Below the pieces are notes generated by a model. That model had not been told where the DNA came from. It ran no database searches and saw only the letters and a list, made by a program, of their open reading frames with translations. Below, piece after piece: positions 22,946-35,502 of a stretch of 64,000 nucleotides of DNA (positions are counted from its first letter, which is position 1; the number at the start of each line of letters is the position of its first letter). Source of the stretch: Tethya wilhelma (lineage: Eukaryota > Porifera > Demospongiae > Tethyida > Tethyidae). The stretch lies in assembly GCA_964030475.1 (NCBI GenBank), contig CAXIPT010000002.1, forward strand, positions 15,876,860 to 15,940,859, in the 5' to 3' direction. The translations under genes were made by a program, and so were the position numbers.

Positions 22946-25119
22946 TCAGGGTAAGCTAACTCTTGCTTGAGTTGGAAAGAAGTTGATGGCACGAGGGCGA
23001 TCTCCATTCTCCTTCACGAAGCAGCGGTGATTCTGTGTGCCTGGAGCGGAGTGAACAGCTGCCCAGCAGTGCTCACAGTAGTAGCGGAGACAGTGAATGT
23101 TGCCACAGAAGTAGGGGGCATAGCGTCCATTGCAATGAAGTCCACTGCACTCATCACAGACCTGGTCATCAAGGACATAAGGCTTGACTTCAACCTATGT
23201 GTGTGAGTGGTGAGTGTGCATGTGGTAACCAATGATTCAACCACAAGCCACTAACTCTTATGTGCAAAGACTGAAGTTCAATGCCAGTTTGTGTAGCAAA
23301 CACCACAAAAGTCAAAATTTAGAGATAATCACCTTCTTGTCAATATCCCCATATGTGACTTGCAGGAACCTGCAGGATACAGCACTCATAAAGCTGACTC
23401 TTGAGCTAAAGGTAACACGACCAGCACCTACATAATATAAACAGAAGAAAAAAATCCAAATTAATGACTTGCGTCAAAAGTTGCATCATCTCTGAGACTC
23501 TTCAACAACGCTAATCACAGCAATGGCCATAAGTTTAGCTTACCCTTTGGGTACTTCAGCTCTGGATCACAGTCGATGCCAGCATAGCACACGTTGCCAT
23601 ATCTGGAGTTGAAGATGTCTGCCAGTTCACAAGCCTTCAATGGACGTGGCACTCCACCAATGAAGATGGTCTTGCGTGGATCAATGGGTTGAGTATGATC
23701 CATGATGAAGTCACTGTCAGAGAGCTTCCACGGCCTAACTTGAACCTACATCAAGATGAAAAGTAAATTGTTAATATCAGCTGGCACTAGAGTAGTTTAA
23801 AGTGCCCCAAGCTGTGTACTGGCCCGACCAGGGGGTGCAATTAGACCACAATAGCCTCAGGGATTTACCTTCTTATTGGTTTGAGTAACACTGGACACGT
23901 GCAAGAAGTACTTGTCTTCGTCCATAATGCAGGTCTTAATGAGCCTGTGCACAGATATTTCATCACGAAACAGTAGGAAGGCATACCCTGAATGAAACAA
24001 AGGGCAAACGTATAAGCACAATGTGTATGCACCATAATATTAACAATGATAATGAATCCAAGGGTGGGGCTTAACAATAATTAGAGCTCCTTCCCCTAAG
24101 AGCACGCAAAAAATTTTAGGAGTGCAAGTACACACTAGGAGAACGGAGTGAAACTGCTTTACCTTTTGGAGGAAAGTATGCTCTTGATTGTGCTTTATGA
24201 GGCCAGTCCACTTCCAATGGTCCAAAACGAACAAAATGCTCCTTGATTTCATCTGTAATAATGTGCAAAAAGAGAAGGAAAAAAAAAGCCGGAAATCCTA
24301 AAGGAGTAACATTGCTAACCATAAAAACAAATCTGTCGTACTACAACACAGATGTAGAGTACAACTTAATACATATTCGCATACCCTGATCAATATCTGG
24401 AGGCAATCCGCCTACAAACACTTTTCTGGAGTAAGTTTCCGCCTGTCCACGCGCTGAAATGGTTGGAGAGAAACTTCGTTGAGAAGCATATCCTGTGTGA
24501 GGGCTAGGGGTACGCGACGTTCCACATGAGCCACTGCCACTTGAGATGCTTTGCTGATCAGTAGCTACAATAGAAAAAATTTAAAGGAAAGGTAAATGAA
24601 CTAAAGTCTGCATGAAATCAAGCTTGCAAAAAAAATTGTAGTAATATTATGTAGCTATGTTACTCCAACTTACACTGAGGAACAGTGATGCGTTTGGCAA
24701 AGTCAATCCAGCTCATATCAAGAGCAGCTCCAAGGTGACCATTGCTGTCAGCATAAAGGTCATGCATCACTTGGCCACTAGAGGGCTGCTGATGGAAAAG
24801 AAATATGCACACATGATTGTAGTTGAACATATTGTAGTGGGTGCACTTTATCAATAGTTTTACAACTCGTACCCAATTTGCAGGTTTACATAGAAATTCT
24901 GTAACGGCCCACTAGCCATGCAACACCCTTAGCGTGCATCATTATGCGGTTTCATACAAATTATGTGAGTCTGTAAAACAGTACCTGCATCATTTTCATT
25001 GAATTCTCCAGCGCACAACTGAGAGAGCCAGAGAGAGAAGCTGCTGCCTCTGAACCAGTTCTTCCCCACGGGTCGAATGCACCGCCTAGTTTTTGATGAG
25101 GTAAAGCGTCAGTGGCCAT
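22946..25119 (-). CDS. Cytoplasmic polyadenylation element-binding protein, CPEB2-4 type (copy 1)
   Basis: Binds U-rich or CPE-like elements in mRNA 3' UTRs and controls translation and poly(A) length in the cytoplasm. It opens with MATDALPHQKLGGAFDPWG (Met at 25119) and a short low-complexity N-terminus. RRM1 follows (SRKVFVGGLPPDI, RFGPLEVDWPHKAQSRAYFP, YAFLLF), then the linker KKVQVRPWKLSDSDF. RRM2 comes next (DPRKTIFIGGVPRPLKACEL, YGNVCYAGIDCDPELKYPKG), and then the CPEB-specific ZZ zinc-binding domain (VCDECSGLHCNGRYAPYFC, LRYYCEHCWAAVHS). The C-terminus is GDRPRAINFFPTQ with the stop at 22946. These motifs match CPEB2/3/4 rather than CPEB1. The N-terminus is much shorter than in vertebrate CPEB2-4. 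A tandem paralogue lies upstream on the same strand. Confidence 0.88.
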
Positions 25120-26408
25120 ATTCGGTTATATCAACAGTTTCGGTTTGTTTGCAGTTCAATATATAATAATGAACTCTTCAGTGACAATGAGAAGTTCTTT
25201 ACTCTTTACTAAATGCGTCCAAAGATAGTAACTGGGTTTTCGCTTTTTAAAGAAGATAAATTCTGTTGTGGGAATCGTCCTTCGCTGTTTTTATGTCCGC
25301 TTTGAACGGAAGTAGTAGGAAGCAGCTGTTCAATTAATTACGCTACTTATAAATATTCATAATTTTTGCTTCTGGTTATAACTGACCACCAACCATGCAC
25401 CATTGAGCTGCCATATCTAGACAAGTAGCTAGACACATAATAATGTTGAGATTTGGCTGCACAGACAAAAGTTCAGACTGATGAGACAGTCAAACAATGA
25501 ACGAAGACATAATTATTGTACAGCCTCACTGTTTACAGTCCATCCTAACTCATATGGCTACAGGTTCAGTTTATATAAAATGCACAGATCATCTAGACTA
25601 ATATTAATTTCAGTCTGTATGCACACATATTATTAATGTTGTGCATTGGCGTGTGGAGTACCACTTAGACCTATAGCTGGGGGACCAATCAGTTTGAATT
25701 AATTGGTATCGAAATTGGCCAGGCTATTAATTGCCAGGGACTTCGTACTCTTCGATTGGAATGTCGATAATTGATTCTGAGACAGCTTACAAATACTGAA
25801 TAGTATAAGCATATATATCGTATATGTAGTTCTTAACCAATTAACATATATAAATAGTAGTTTATAGGTAATGGGACTAGTCATTACTCAGCTCCATAAC
25901 CCAAACATCAGACTATAAAAATTAATGTTCCCTGCCCTATTACATTTTCCATCAAGAAAGTGACAGGTAGTAAAATTTAATAGAAAGTTTTATTAAACCT
26001 GTGGAGCTCAAGTGACATGGACGAAATACTAACAACAAAATAAGCAAAGTGAAAGCTGATACATGTACTGAGAAATGCAAAGTGATATGTTCCTTTTAGC
26101 AAACTAGCTAGCTACATACAATAATTGTCATGTTTATAGCAAAATAATTATAGCATAATAGAAAATCTAGGAAAGCAAAACAAACTGAACAAGTGTAATC
26201 AAACGTTTCTCTTCTAAAAGTACATGAGAACAAGGTAAAAGGTCAGCATGGACATGTATTATTCATCAGGGTGATAGAAAGTCTAATGACAATATACAAA
26301 CTAGGTAGAAAGTTGACTTAGGGACTACTAAATAATAATAATTTATGATTATGATTAACAGCTGAAAAAAAGTAAACTGTTCTGTAAGTGGTTTGGAACT
26401 TGCTGTGA
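25120..26408. other. Spacer between the two CPEB genes
   Basis: About 1.3 kb of AT-rich sequence. It should contain the promoter of CPEB copy 1 and the 3' UTR of copy 2. No coding or repeat structure was recognised. Confidence 0.5.
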
Positions 26409-29400
26409 CTAGTAATATCTGGCCTTGTCCCCAATATCCTTCAGTAGGGGTCTGTGGTTTTGACGACTAGGGATTGAGTGAACAGTAGCCCAGCAATACT
26501 CACAGTAATACTGGAGACAAGTAACCGTGCCACAAAAGAATGGAGCTGGTCTTCCATCACATTGGACACCATGACATTCATCACACTCCTGTCCGTCAAG
26601 GACATACGGCTTAATTTCCACCTGATCGGAGAAAAATTACAACTGACATTAACAGGAGTGCATTATGAGTACCTGTGGTCTACCAAGACAATTATCAGTG
26701 ACAAACCTTTTTATCCAAACTGCCATAATTTAGTTGCATGAATCGTGCTGAGACAGCAGCGATGTAGCTGGAGGAGCTAGAGAACATCACACAAGCGGCA
26801 CCTATGGACATGGAGGTCATGAACACACATAGTGGGGTAATATTGCTAATCCAAACATGGAAAGAAAGCCGGAAATGATAATGCACGCTAGAAAGATGAT
26901 AATGACATGGCATACCTTTGGGGTACTTGAGGTCTGAGTCACAATCAATGGCTACATAAGCCACGTTGCCATATTTCTCAGTCATCACTTCAGCTAGTTC
27001 AACTGCCTTGAGCGGTCGGGGCACTCCACCAACGAACACTGCCTTACGAGAGTCCAACTCAACAGATTTACTCCCAGCTGTGTATTGGCTGTCTGCTATG
27101 TACCATGGTCTGATCTGAACCTGCATGTCAGAGGAGATGTTGACAATTGAATTGTGGGTAAGAATTTTAGCATGTGGTGGTATCTTCACTATGACAGAAT
27201 ACATTGCTAAATATAATGTTTAAAGCTCAGATTACACAGTAAGACAACATGTGGTCTACAGCGCTGTACCTTCTTCCTTGCAAGTACTGAGGTGGGTATA
27301 TAGATGAAGTACTTGTCATCTTCTGAGAAACAGGCGTGCAGCAGTTTGTGAACAGCAGGCTCATCCTTGAAGAGCAGAAAGGCATACCCTATGCAATAGA
27401 CACAGCACAGTATTTCCACACCACTAAACCATAAATGAAAACTAACACTTCAAGAAATACAAACCATAATATGCAATTGAGGATATCAGCTAATACAGTT
27501 ATTGCTGGCAAGACAAATACTATTGACACAGGGCTACCCCAGGGTAGTACCCTCTGGAAGGCTTATGGTGTATTTCAATTAGCTGACAGTACATGAATGG
27601 AGAGTTGCTGACTGGAGTTTGATCAACTATCCCAGCAAAGATCAGCAACAAGTGACAACTCAAACCCACCGGAGTCACAGGCATGCTCCCGTAAAATCTG
27701 AACATACCCTCTCTAGCACAAACCAAAGCAATGCAAGTTTGAATGAATAGATCTCCAAACTATAATTGCATGTACTGTAGTACTTGAGGCTTAACACAAT
27801 TGTTCAAGCCATGCAAGTAGCCTTGTCCCCAGGCCCCCTTCCCTCCTCAAAGAATAAACATTGTTGATATTCACTACATGACTTCACCTGAACAAGAAAA
27901 GTGCAAGCCACAAAGTATCACTAAAGTGCCTCTGAATTCAGTAACAGTACATCATGTGGATTCAAATGCCATAGGGTTAACAGAGAAGGTGTAAACTAGG
28001 GCATTGCCATCTAGTAGAACATTTTCTGAGCTTTTCAAATGCCACATGTGTCTTTTCATTGCAGTTCAGGTGTGTAATAAACCTATTAACACTGATTGAC
28101 GAAAGGCGGGTGCCAATAAATCATTCCCTTACACCTCGAATGGATAAACAGCTCTTGGACAACAACGAGAAGAACCCCAAAAAGACAACATGAATAATAA
28201 CGTAACACAATGAAAGTGTTATAGTACACAGGGTAACGCTGCTCTAAAATAAGACAACAACTGACTGTACCTTTGGGAGGGATGCAGCCCTTGTTCTGGT
28301 TCTTGTGAGGCCAATCCACAGTGACAGAGCCAAAACGAAGGAAATATGTGCGAATCTCGTCTAAAGTAGAGAAACCCTTGCAGTAAACATCAAAGTAATT
28401 TCACACTATGGTTGTGCACAATATACTTTACCTTCATCTATATCAGGAGGCAGGCCACCGATGAAGACCTTCCTGGAGTAGGTCTCACAGGCTACTGGTG
28501 ACAGCCTCCTCCTGCTCTCTCCTGGAGATGGGGACCTCTCAGTGGCAGAACCATGATCAGAGTCACCACTAGGCACTTGCAAATCCCCTGTACAATAAAA
28601 TGCATCATCTACTTCAAAGTCTTTTGAGTTGATATAATGAGGCTTCTGAGAAAACTTCTCATCAACTCACTCTTTGTGTCCTTGATTTTGAGGAAGCCCA
28701 TGTCCACTGAGAGGGAGCCTGGAGTGATCATGGTGTTGGCTGGGGCAATGAAGGATGAAGAGGAAGGGTCTATCCACTCCATGAAGGAGGTGTGTCCGAA
28801 CGGACTGCTGACACCACTGTCCTTGTCTGTATCAGGCGTGCCTAGTCGATGTTTCTGAATTGTTTGGAAATGAATGAAATTCATACTAGTTAAGGTAACA
28901 TACAAAATAAAATTTAAAAAAATATATATATATATATTATATATATATAGTACAGTACTGTTAGGCTGAAGGAGAGCTTGTAGCAGAGTAAACACTTACT
29001 AACTCAAAGCCACGCTTACACTTCAACCACAAACTACATCATGTCACAATCTCAATATTAGTGCTGAGTTTACACAGAAGAGCTATGGATTGCTGATGTT
29101 CTGCTGTATCATCAGTAAGACTTTAAGTAAACTGCATGACTCACCACATCTTCACGCATTCCCTGGATTCCCTCTGATGGAAAGCTGGGTCCTGGCAGGA
29201 AGGCATCTTCCACCAGGTCTCCTCCTTGATCAGAAAGACCCTCTACGGTCATGGGCATGGACATCAGTCTAGAACGAGAGCTCTCCCCCAGCTGCTGATG
29301 GCGTGGGAACTGGTTGCTCCCTCTTGGGGCCACTTTGGACTTCTCACTGCCACCACCTGCACCATGTGTGGAGATGGACTGAGATCGGAATCGCTTGATT

Positions 29401-29891
29401 GCATCTTTCTGCTGGCGATTGGTGTATTGGGAGGTATGAAAGGGGTTGTCCACTTGATACGCCCAAATACCAGAGGAGGAACCTGGTTTGGAGGATCTAG
29501 AGTGATGGAAGGTTGGGTTTGACTGGAACTGCTTCTGCTTCCGATTGTGACCAACCTCCTTGGAGAAGGTCACAGTAGAGTCTGCTGTTGATGGCCTCTC
29601 CGAGTATGACTCACTGGGGTATCTCTGATGCTTGTCACCAGGTAGCTGCAAGTAGAAGTGACATCTCGGATTTTGGCATGGAATGGCCAGCTCGTTATCT
29701 CCTTTCGATCTAAAGCACTCCACGCATATCATAGTGTCACATGCACTCACGCTAGCACTGCGTGTGGGATTGGGATGGCTCATGTTGAAAGTCGTATCTT
29801 TGTGTTGCAAAGAATCTCGATAGAAATTTAAAAATAGGTCCAATAAATGAGGATTATAGTAAACTTCTTCCGCTTGTATCATTGTTGCCAT
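26409..29891 (-). CDS. Cytoplasmic polyadenylation element-binding protein, CPEB2-4 type (copy 2)
   Basis: Tandem paralogue of the gene at 22946-25119. Exons in transcript order: about 29891-29147, 28855-28673, 28588-28435, 28362-28270, 27390-27266, 27122-26917, 26803-26702 and 26622-26409. RRM1 has SRKVFIGGLPPDIDE, VDWPHKNQNKGCIPPKG and YAFLLF. RRM2 has SRKAVFVGGVPRPLKAVELA and DSDLKYPKG, followed by SYIAAVSARFMQLNYG. The ZZ domain has ECDECHGVQCDGRPAPFFC and LQYYCEYCWATVHS. The first exon is long and Ser/Gln-rich. It also contains a compact Cys cluster, C-x4-C-x2-C-x12-C-x4-C-H, near residues 50-80, which copy 1 lacks and which I do not know from vertebrate CPEBs. The start is Met 29891, with Met 29882 as an alternative. 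It lies head-to-head with MARCH5. Confidence 0.87.
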
Positions 29892-30128
29892 AATGACGTT
29901 ATAACTGTAGCCAAAGGCGCGATAATTACTCAAAATTATTTGGCACCTCAATGTGTAGATGATTAGCTTAGCAGGCCTGGCTGTTGTCCTCTGCTTCTTT
30001 ATAACGATTCTGTCTTCGTGACTCAGCAAACTTATGCAATTTCACTTGTTCTTGGATCAGTCCACGATGCATCGATGGTGCCAGATCAGCTATCAATCAA
30101 TGTTGTGTGATCTGAAACCTTTTACGAA

Positions 30129-30136
30129 TTTGGCGC
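30129..30136. promoter_or_regulatory. E2F-like site between CPEB copy 2 and MARCH5
   Basis: TTTGGCGC, matching the E2F consensus TTTSGCGC, lies in a CG-rich patch (30127-30167) within the 320-bp interval between the divergent starts at 29891 and 30212. Binding is inferred from the motif alone. Confidence 0.3.
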
Positions 30137-30211
30137 GCTTTTTTGCCGCTCTCACGCGCGGGGGGGTTAAAATATTAATTAATCACATGACATCAATTTG
30201 GTTCACAAAAA

Positions 30212-33080
30212 ATGTCCGCACTCAAGAGACAAGGAAGTAATGGCGAAATACCTCCTATTAAGCTGAAAAGACTCAGTAGCTTGTATGAGTAAGTATTCCA
30301 TTTATATTGTACTGATTTACTATTTTTATAATAACACCAACAGTTTGAACTCTGTTCACTATCTCCAATAGTCGTGATTTTAAAAATTTGTTATCATCAT
30401 AGATAATGGTCGGAGTATATTATCTATGGTATCACTGCATAGCCATCATATCTGAATAATTTGGTTAGTCGTCCATCATAATAGTGACTTGTGTGTTTGT
30501 ACTCACAGGCGTACCTGTTGGGTGTGTTACGGCACTGAGGAGGATGAGCCTGGCAGTGAGTGGACCTGTCCTTGCATGTGTCGTGGAGCCACAAAATGGG
30601 TGCACCAATTCTGTCTTCAACAGTGGATCGATGAAAAGCAACGAGGCAGTTCATCTGTTGAAGTCAGCTGTCCTCAGTGTCAATATCCATACCAGATCGT
30701 CTACCCAAGCACAAGTCTCATGCTCTATACCTACGAGGTCGGGAACAGAGTGGTCACTTTCTGTGCTCCATTGATTCTGGCCGGACTGACAGCTTCATCT
30801 CTTTATTGGGTGTCATTCACGTTTGGAATCACATCGGTCTCAGCTGCTCTCGGAAGAGAACGCTCGGTGGAATTTTTTAGTCAGCCCGACTCATCTTTGG
30901 CCGTTGTTACACTTCCCATCCTTCCCTGGCTCATCATGGGTCTCAAAGTCATGCGGATTGAGATCCAATTGCTTCGATTATGGTGCAACTTTTTCTCACC
31001 ACTTTTTACAGCTGTGTTACACAAAATGTTGAAGTCTGCTTACACACCCTCTCAAGAGAGACAGAAGAGATTCTTTCCTGCCCAGGTTGCTGTCCTCCCA
31101 TTCTTGTCTCGCTGCGTTGTTGGCACTTTCTTCCTGCCTGTTGTTGCCTCGAGCATTGGATGGGCCCTCTCTTATGTGATGACCCGTACCAGTTCACCGA
31201 AGAGAACATTATTGGTGAGTTATGTTTGTTTGTTATTTTTGCTGGAGAAGTTACATCTTCTTATTTGTGGCTCAAGATAATTTATATGAAAGAGTGTTTG
31301 CTATTTCTGTGTGGGTTGATAGTTTGGTCAAGGCTCATTTGTGGCCTACACTGTAGTAGTAGTTGTTTGAGATATCTAACAACATGTTATACAGCTTATG
31401 GTGGACCATTGACCAATGTAATACCATAGATTATATAGACTATGTACATGGGATTGGAAACGGAGGTCTAATGACAGTATAGTCCCATAATTAACTCACG
31501 GAGCCTTCTGCATTGCTAATTTTTGGTCATTTTTTGTCGAGTAGAATTGATTGTACAAGGAAGGCTGCTTTTCTTTAAAAAAAACTCACTCCTTGTACAA
31601 GCCAAGAGAAAAACTAAGTTAAGTCAGTTATTTGAACTAGCGTTTTCGTAAATATATGCTGCTTTACAGGTTTTATTAGTTAATTTCTAGGCGGTCAAAA
31701 TTGGACCACTTACACTACTTTTTTTCTCCCTCTCCTGTTGGCTGTACACTTTATCAATGTGAGCTAGCTGTCTCCATGTCTCGAGAAGGTCTTAGTATAT
31801 GCCCTTAGCCATACTAAATATTCTCTTGGTCTGTTGTTCGTCAGCTAAGACTGGACAAAGCCGTATTTTGACCAATTTTGCTATCAAAACTTATCACCCC
31901 TCTCCCAGCTGTCTAAATGCAGTAGAGCCAATTTGTGCCCTATCAACTCAAACACTAGTACCATGGATTTTATAGCTCTCGGAACTATAATATCCATGCT
32001 AATACAAACTATATGCCCTTCTGGGCAGTTTGAACAAAAATACCTATCAGAGAAAGAACTGTGGGTCGAAAATGAGCAGCAGGTCATGTACTGTTTTGAT
32101 ACAGCTGTGCACACACAGAACTAAAAACTTCTCAAGTGCATGCAATACGCGATCACAAACATTTTTGTGGCTATTTTTATGACTTATTCTTATCTTTTGG
32201 GGTCGTCTTGTAGCTGCTGTTTGTTGGTTTTTGACTTCTCTAGAAAAAACTAAGCTGCAAAATTGACAATCCTGATGTCATGATAAAAATGTGTCATGTG
32301 ACCTCCGTTTCCAATCCTGGGTACGTATGTCTATATAATCTACAAGAAGTGTGGCTCGCTTCGCTCGCCACGCTCCTTGCTTGTGTATGAAGCTTACTGA
32401 TATTTACTGCTAGATGCATGCAAGCTGCTTAGCACAGGCATCTGCATAGCAATAACTGGGCAGGGAAACAAAGGTAACCATGGCATGTACTGCTCCTCTC
32501 TGCAATTTGGCCAGCTCTGCTTAGCAATTTACCTCAATACGTGACGTCACGGACGACCCTTTTCCGACTTCCGCCATGCTTGCAATTAGCTGGCAAAGAA
32601 ACTCGTTATCTGGCTAGCTGTGTTTCGTGTACAGCAACAGAGAAGCAGACTTCTAGAAGCAAAAGCGCTCCCCTCGCTACGCTTCTCTTGTAAAAGATTG
32701 GCCTTGTCAGGGATCTCAAAAAAGTTAGCCATACTTGTAGCGCCTGCCATTCTACATTAGGCTTGGACTATCTAAGCTAGCTCTCTAGGCACACTTTTGA
32801 TAGTTTGCCAATTTTTCACAGTCCAGAGAAAAAGTAGCATTTTAGCTCGAAGTCGCATCACTTCCGGTGACCTTCCGTTACACACACACACACACACACG
32901 GACACATACAACTTTGCTTATTATATGATGGTAATACATGGTATAGGCCTAAAAAATGTGCCAACTCACCAAGAAATTTTGCTTGCTTATTTGTTTGTTT
33001 TCCAGGGTGGAGTGAGCTACATTTTTTTGAGTTATGTTGTGAAGATGATTTTGGAACACCACAGAGGACAATTCAAATAA
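30212..33080 (+). CDS. MARCHF5: MARCH5-type membrane RING-CH E3 ubiquitin ligase
   Basis: MARCH5/MITOL ligases sit in the mitochondrial outer membrane and ubiquitinate proteins of mitochondrial dynamics. There are three exons: 30212-30289, about 30509-31214 and 33006-33080. The RING-CH (C4HC3) signature is visible as CWVCYG, CPCMCRGATKWVHQFCLQQW and CPQC, directly followed by IVYP as in MARCH5. Four hydrophobic segments follow, including APLILAGLTASSLYWVSFTF, LPILPWLIMGL, FFLPVVASSIGWALSYVM and GGVSYIFLSYVV. The join TLL-GGVSYIF matches the human TILGGIAF. The total is about 286 residues, close to the human 278. The C-terminus after the last membrane segment is short (KMILEHHRGQFK). The last intron (31215-33005) contains a transposon-like element. 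A second, RING-less relative follows downstream. Confidence 0.88.
31427..32342. mobile_element. 916-bp element with about 49-bp terminal inverted repeats
   Basis: The left end TAGATTATATAGACTATGTA and the next 29 bp, which include GGATTGGAAACGGAGGTC or close to it, are repeated in reverse complement at the right end, which finishes with GTCTATATAATCTA. Only a few mismatches separate the arms. The interior shows no transposase frame, so it looks non-autonomous. It lies wholly within the last MARCH5 intron. Confidence 0.8.
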
Positions 33081-33752
33081 TGGATATGTGGATACTGCAG
33101 TTCACAAATTATGTCATATGCTGCAAAGCTGTATCACACCCTCATCCTTTTTTTTTTTAACTCGATCACATGTTCTTTGTCATTTGCTATGTGCCTCACC
33201 ATATAGTGTGTGCCATGTCCTGTGTTGATGTGAAGACAGTATAAAGATATTCATACATTTACGTTCCTAGTGGCCTGTGGCCAGAAGCCAAGTATTATGT
33301 CTTTAAATTAATATAGTGGTATTCCAATCAGAGCGCATCACAGGCCTTTAGGGATTTGCCACTGGGAAATAGTCAAAAATCCATCTGTGAACGAGAAGTG
33401 TTTTGCTTAGAGTTGGTGTTGATGTAAGTCTCTGAGTTTATTTTTATGCAATTTAAAATATTTGCTGCAGCAGCAAAATGTCTGCGTATATTGCATGCAC
33501 TGTACAAAGCATATTTTATCATAAATTCAAATAATTATGCAAATTTTTGTCAAGTAACTTGTGTTGCAAGAGTTGGTGCATTATGTTGCATAAAAGTGTC
33601 TGTTTTCATGCCAGTCTAAGTATCTCTTCTACTTGTGTACTTTGCAGCTATTTAACTGTACAGGGTACTGAGTGTAGCTATGTCAAAGCTCCACACAGCT
33701 GTTCAAAAAATCTGCTTCTTGTGATCTGTGTCGAGTGGAGATGTACTAGGAT
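33081..33752. other. Interval between the two MARCH5-like genes
   Basis: 672 bp searched for a RING-CH exon of the downstream gene. No C-x2-C / C-x-C / H-x2-C pattern was found in any forward frame. It contains a poly-T run near 33150 and otherwise AT-rich sequence. Confidence 0.55.
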
Positions 33753-35502
33753 ATGCCTAAAGTCATGTCACGTTTACTGCGAATAGTAGATCAACTGGAC
33801 AGAGTCATCACCAGAGTGTCTCCACTGGCGCTGGGAGTGCTGGGAGCTACCTCGGTCTATTATGTTGCTTTCTCATATGGAGCAGGTGTAGTGGTGTTAG
33901 CGATCGGGAAAGATGCTGCAACCCAACTGTTTGGAAATGCCATTAGCAGCCCTCTGGTTGTTTTGGTGGGAGTTCCACTGGTGCCTGTTGCACTGATCGC
34001 TCTGGAGGCATCTGATGTGGAGGGAAAGTGAGTCCGGCTATAAGTAGGAGGGACTGCCCTCAGCCTGTCTCCAGGCCTCTCTTTTACCAGTCACGACCCC
34101 GGCCATCAATAAGGATAATGTCTGGGAACGAAGTTAATATATATGGGTCTTCCAAAAGTTTATCACTACTCTGGTAAAAGTTACACCCAAGAGTCCAGTT
34201 ATGCACTGTAGCTACCAATATAGTCAGTCGTATGTAGTGTGGTAGATGTAGCTGTGAAGCGTATTGGATCGGACACCTAGCTGTCCAGTTTGTGCAGATT
34301 ATATCAGGTTGCACTAGCCTACTGAGATATTAGATTGTGTATCATCTATCACTCTTCTTGTGGCTGATTACTGATTGATACACATATCAGCTTCTATTAT
34401 GCTGTTATCTTTGAGAACAGATTTTATTGTAGATCTATTGTTCACTCATAGATGATAATAGTACGGATCATCTATGGTTCACTGCTCTATCCTAGGTTAC
34501 TACATGCATTATGTGTATTCATGCAGATTGCTCAACCTATGGAGGAAATCCATATCACCATTACTGAGCAGTGTGCCCATTGTGGGCCCTGTGTTGGAGT
34601 GGATATGGCCAACCCCAACAAGAGAGCCCTTGGCTCCAAGTGTTGATGGGCTCAGTGGTGCCATGGACTTCATCTCCAGGAGTGTCAGTGCTGGTCTCAT
34701 GTTGCCATTCCTTGCCTATGCATTTGGTGTTGTGTTCTTCAAATCAGTGACCAATAGCAATCTAAAGCGAATCATGATGGTGAGTTTATGTGTCATTAAG
34801 TATTAGATTAAGAGGGCCGCACTCAAGACACAACACTCTATAAATATCCCATTAAAAACATTAGTCATGTGACTTCTTGGCATACTTTTGTCTCCTTGCC
34901 CTGCAGTGGCTCCTGGAATCTTGGCCTGGTATGGTTACTATGGTGATGGTTGTTTTAGTTTGCCACTGATGTTGATGCAATTACCATAGTGTTAAATATT
35001 CCTGTAATGAGGCCACAACTATGTCTCTATTAAGTGAATTGGAGCCACCAATGTGCGACTAGCTATTCCCAATAAATGTAAAATGGCTTCAAAATGATAC
35101 CTTAGACAAAGAAATACAATTACTCTTTGCAGATACTGTAGTCTGTGAACATCAGAATGACATAGTAATGTATTATGACTGCATAGTCTATGCTAAGTCT
35201 ATCGAGGTTGACCCTTTTTCTACCCTGACATATGCGCAAAAAGGATCCAGCTCAATAGCATAGCATATATAAGTCAATGTTGTACAGGACTTTTACCTAT
35301 CCTTTACGTGCAGGGAGGTCTTTTGTATTATTCACTGAAGACTGTGGCTGTGCTCTATCTAAGACAGCAGGAGTACAGGAGGCAGGGGCTAAGGAGGGTG
35401 TTGAACTACCACCATGAAACCGTGTCTACTCCTAGCTCTGGACACTTGGTACACGGCAATAGTGATGATAGGCTTAGGGAGAATCAGGTACACTATTCAT
35501 AA
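33753..35502 (+). CDS. MARCH5-like membrane protein lacking a visible RING domain
   Basis: Three exons (33753-34027, 34527-34780 and 35314-35502) join in frame to give about 238 residues. The protein aligns with MARCH5 from just after the RING: PKVMSRLLRIVDQLDRVI (human equivalent PKLGPVVYVLDLADRLI), VYYVAFSYGAGVVVLAIG, then LLNLWRKSISPLLSSVPIVG, TNSNLKRIMM-GGLLYYSLKT, and the tail YLRQQEYRRQGLRRVLNY, which is closer to the human C-terminus than that of the upstream gene. About four hydrophobic segments remain. An in-frame TAG lies two codons upstream of the ATG at 33753. The first exon could also begin at the AG of that TAG as a splice acceptor. It is either a ligase-dead paralogue, or the 3' part of a transcript whose RING exon lies elsewhere. 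Intact splice sites and frame argue against a pseudogene. Confidence 0.72.

Noticed and set aside
34040..34140. Possible further TAGCCTC-family hairpin
   Set aside because: CCTGTCTCCAGGCCTC and TCTGGGAACGAAGTTA resemble the family, but the arms pair too poorly to call an element.
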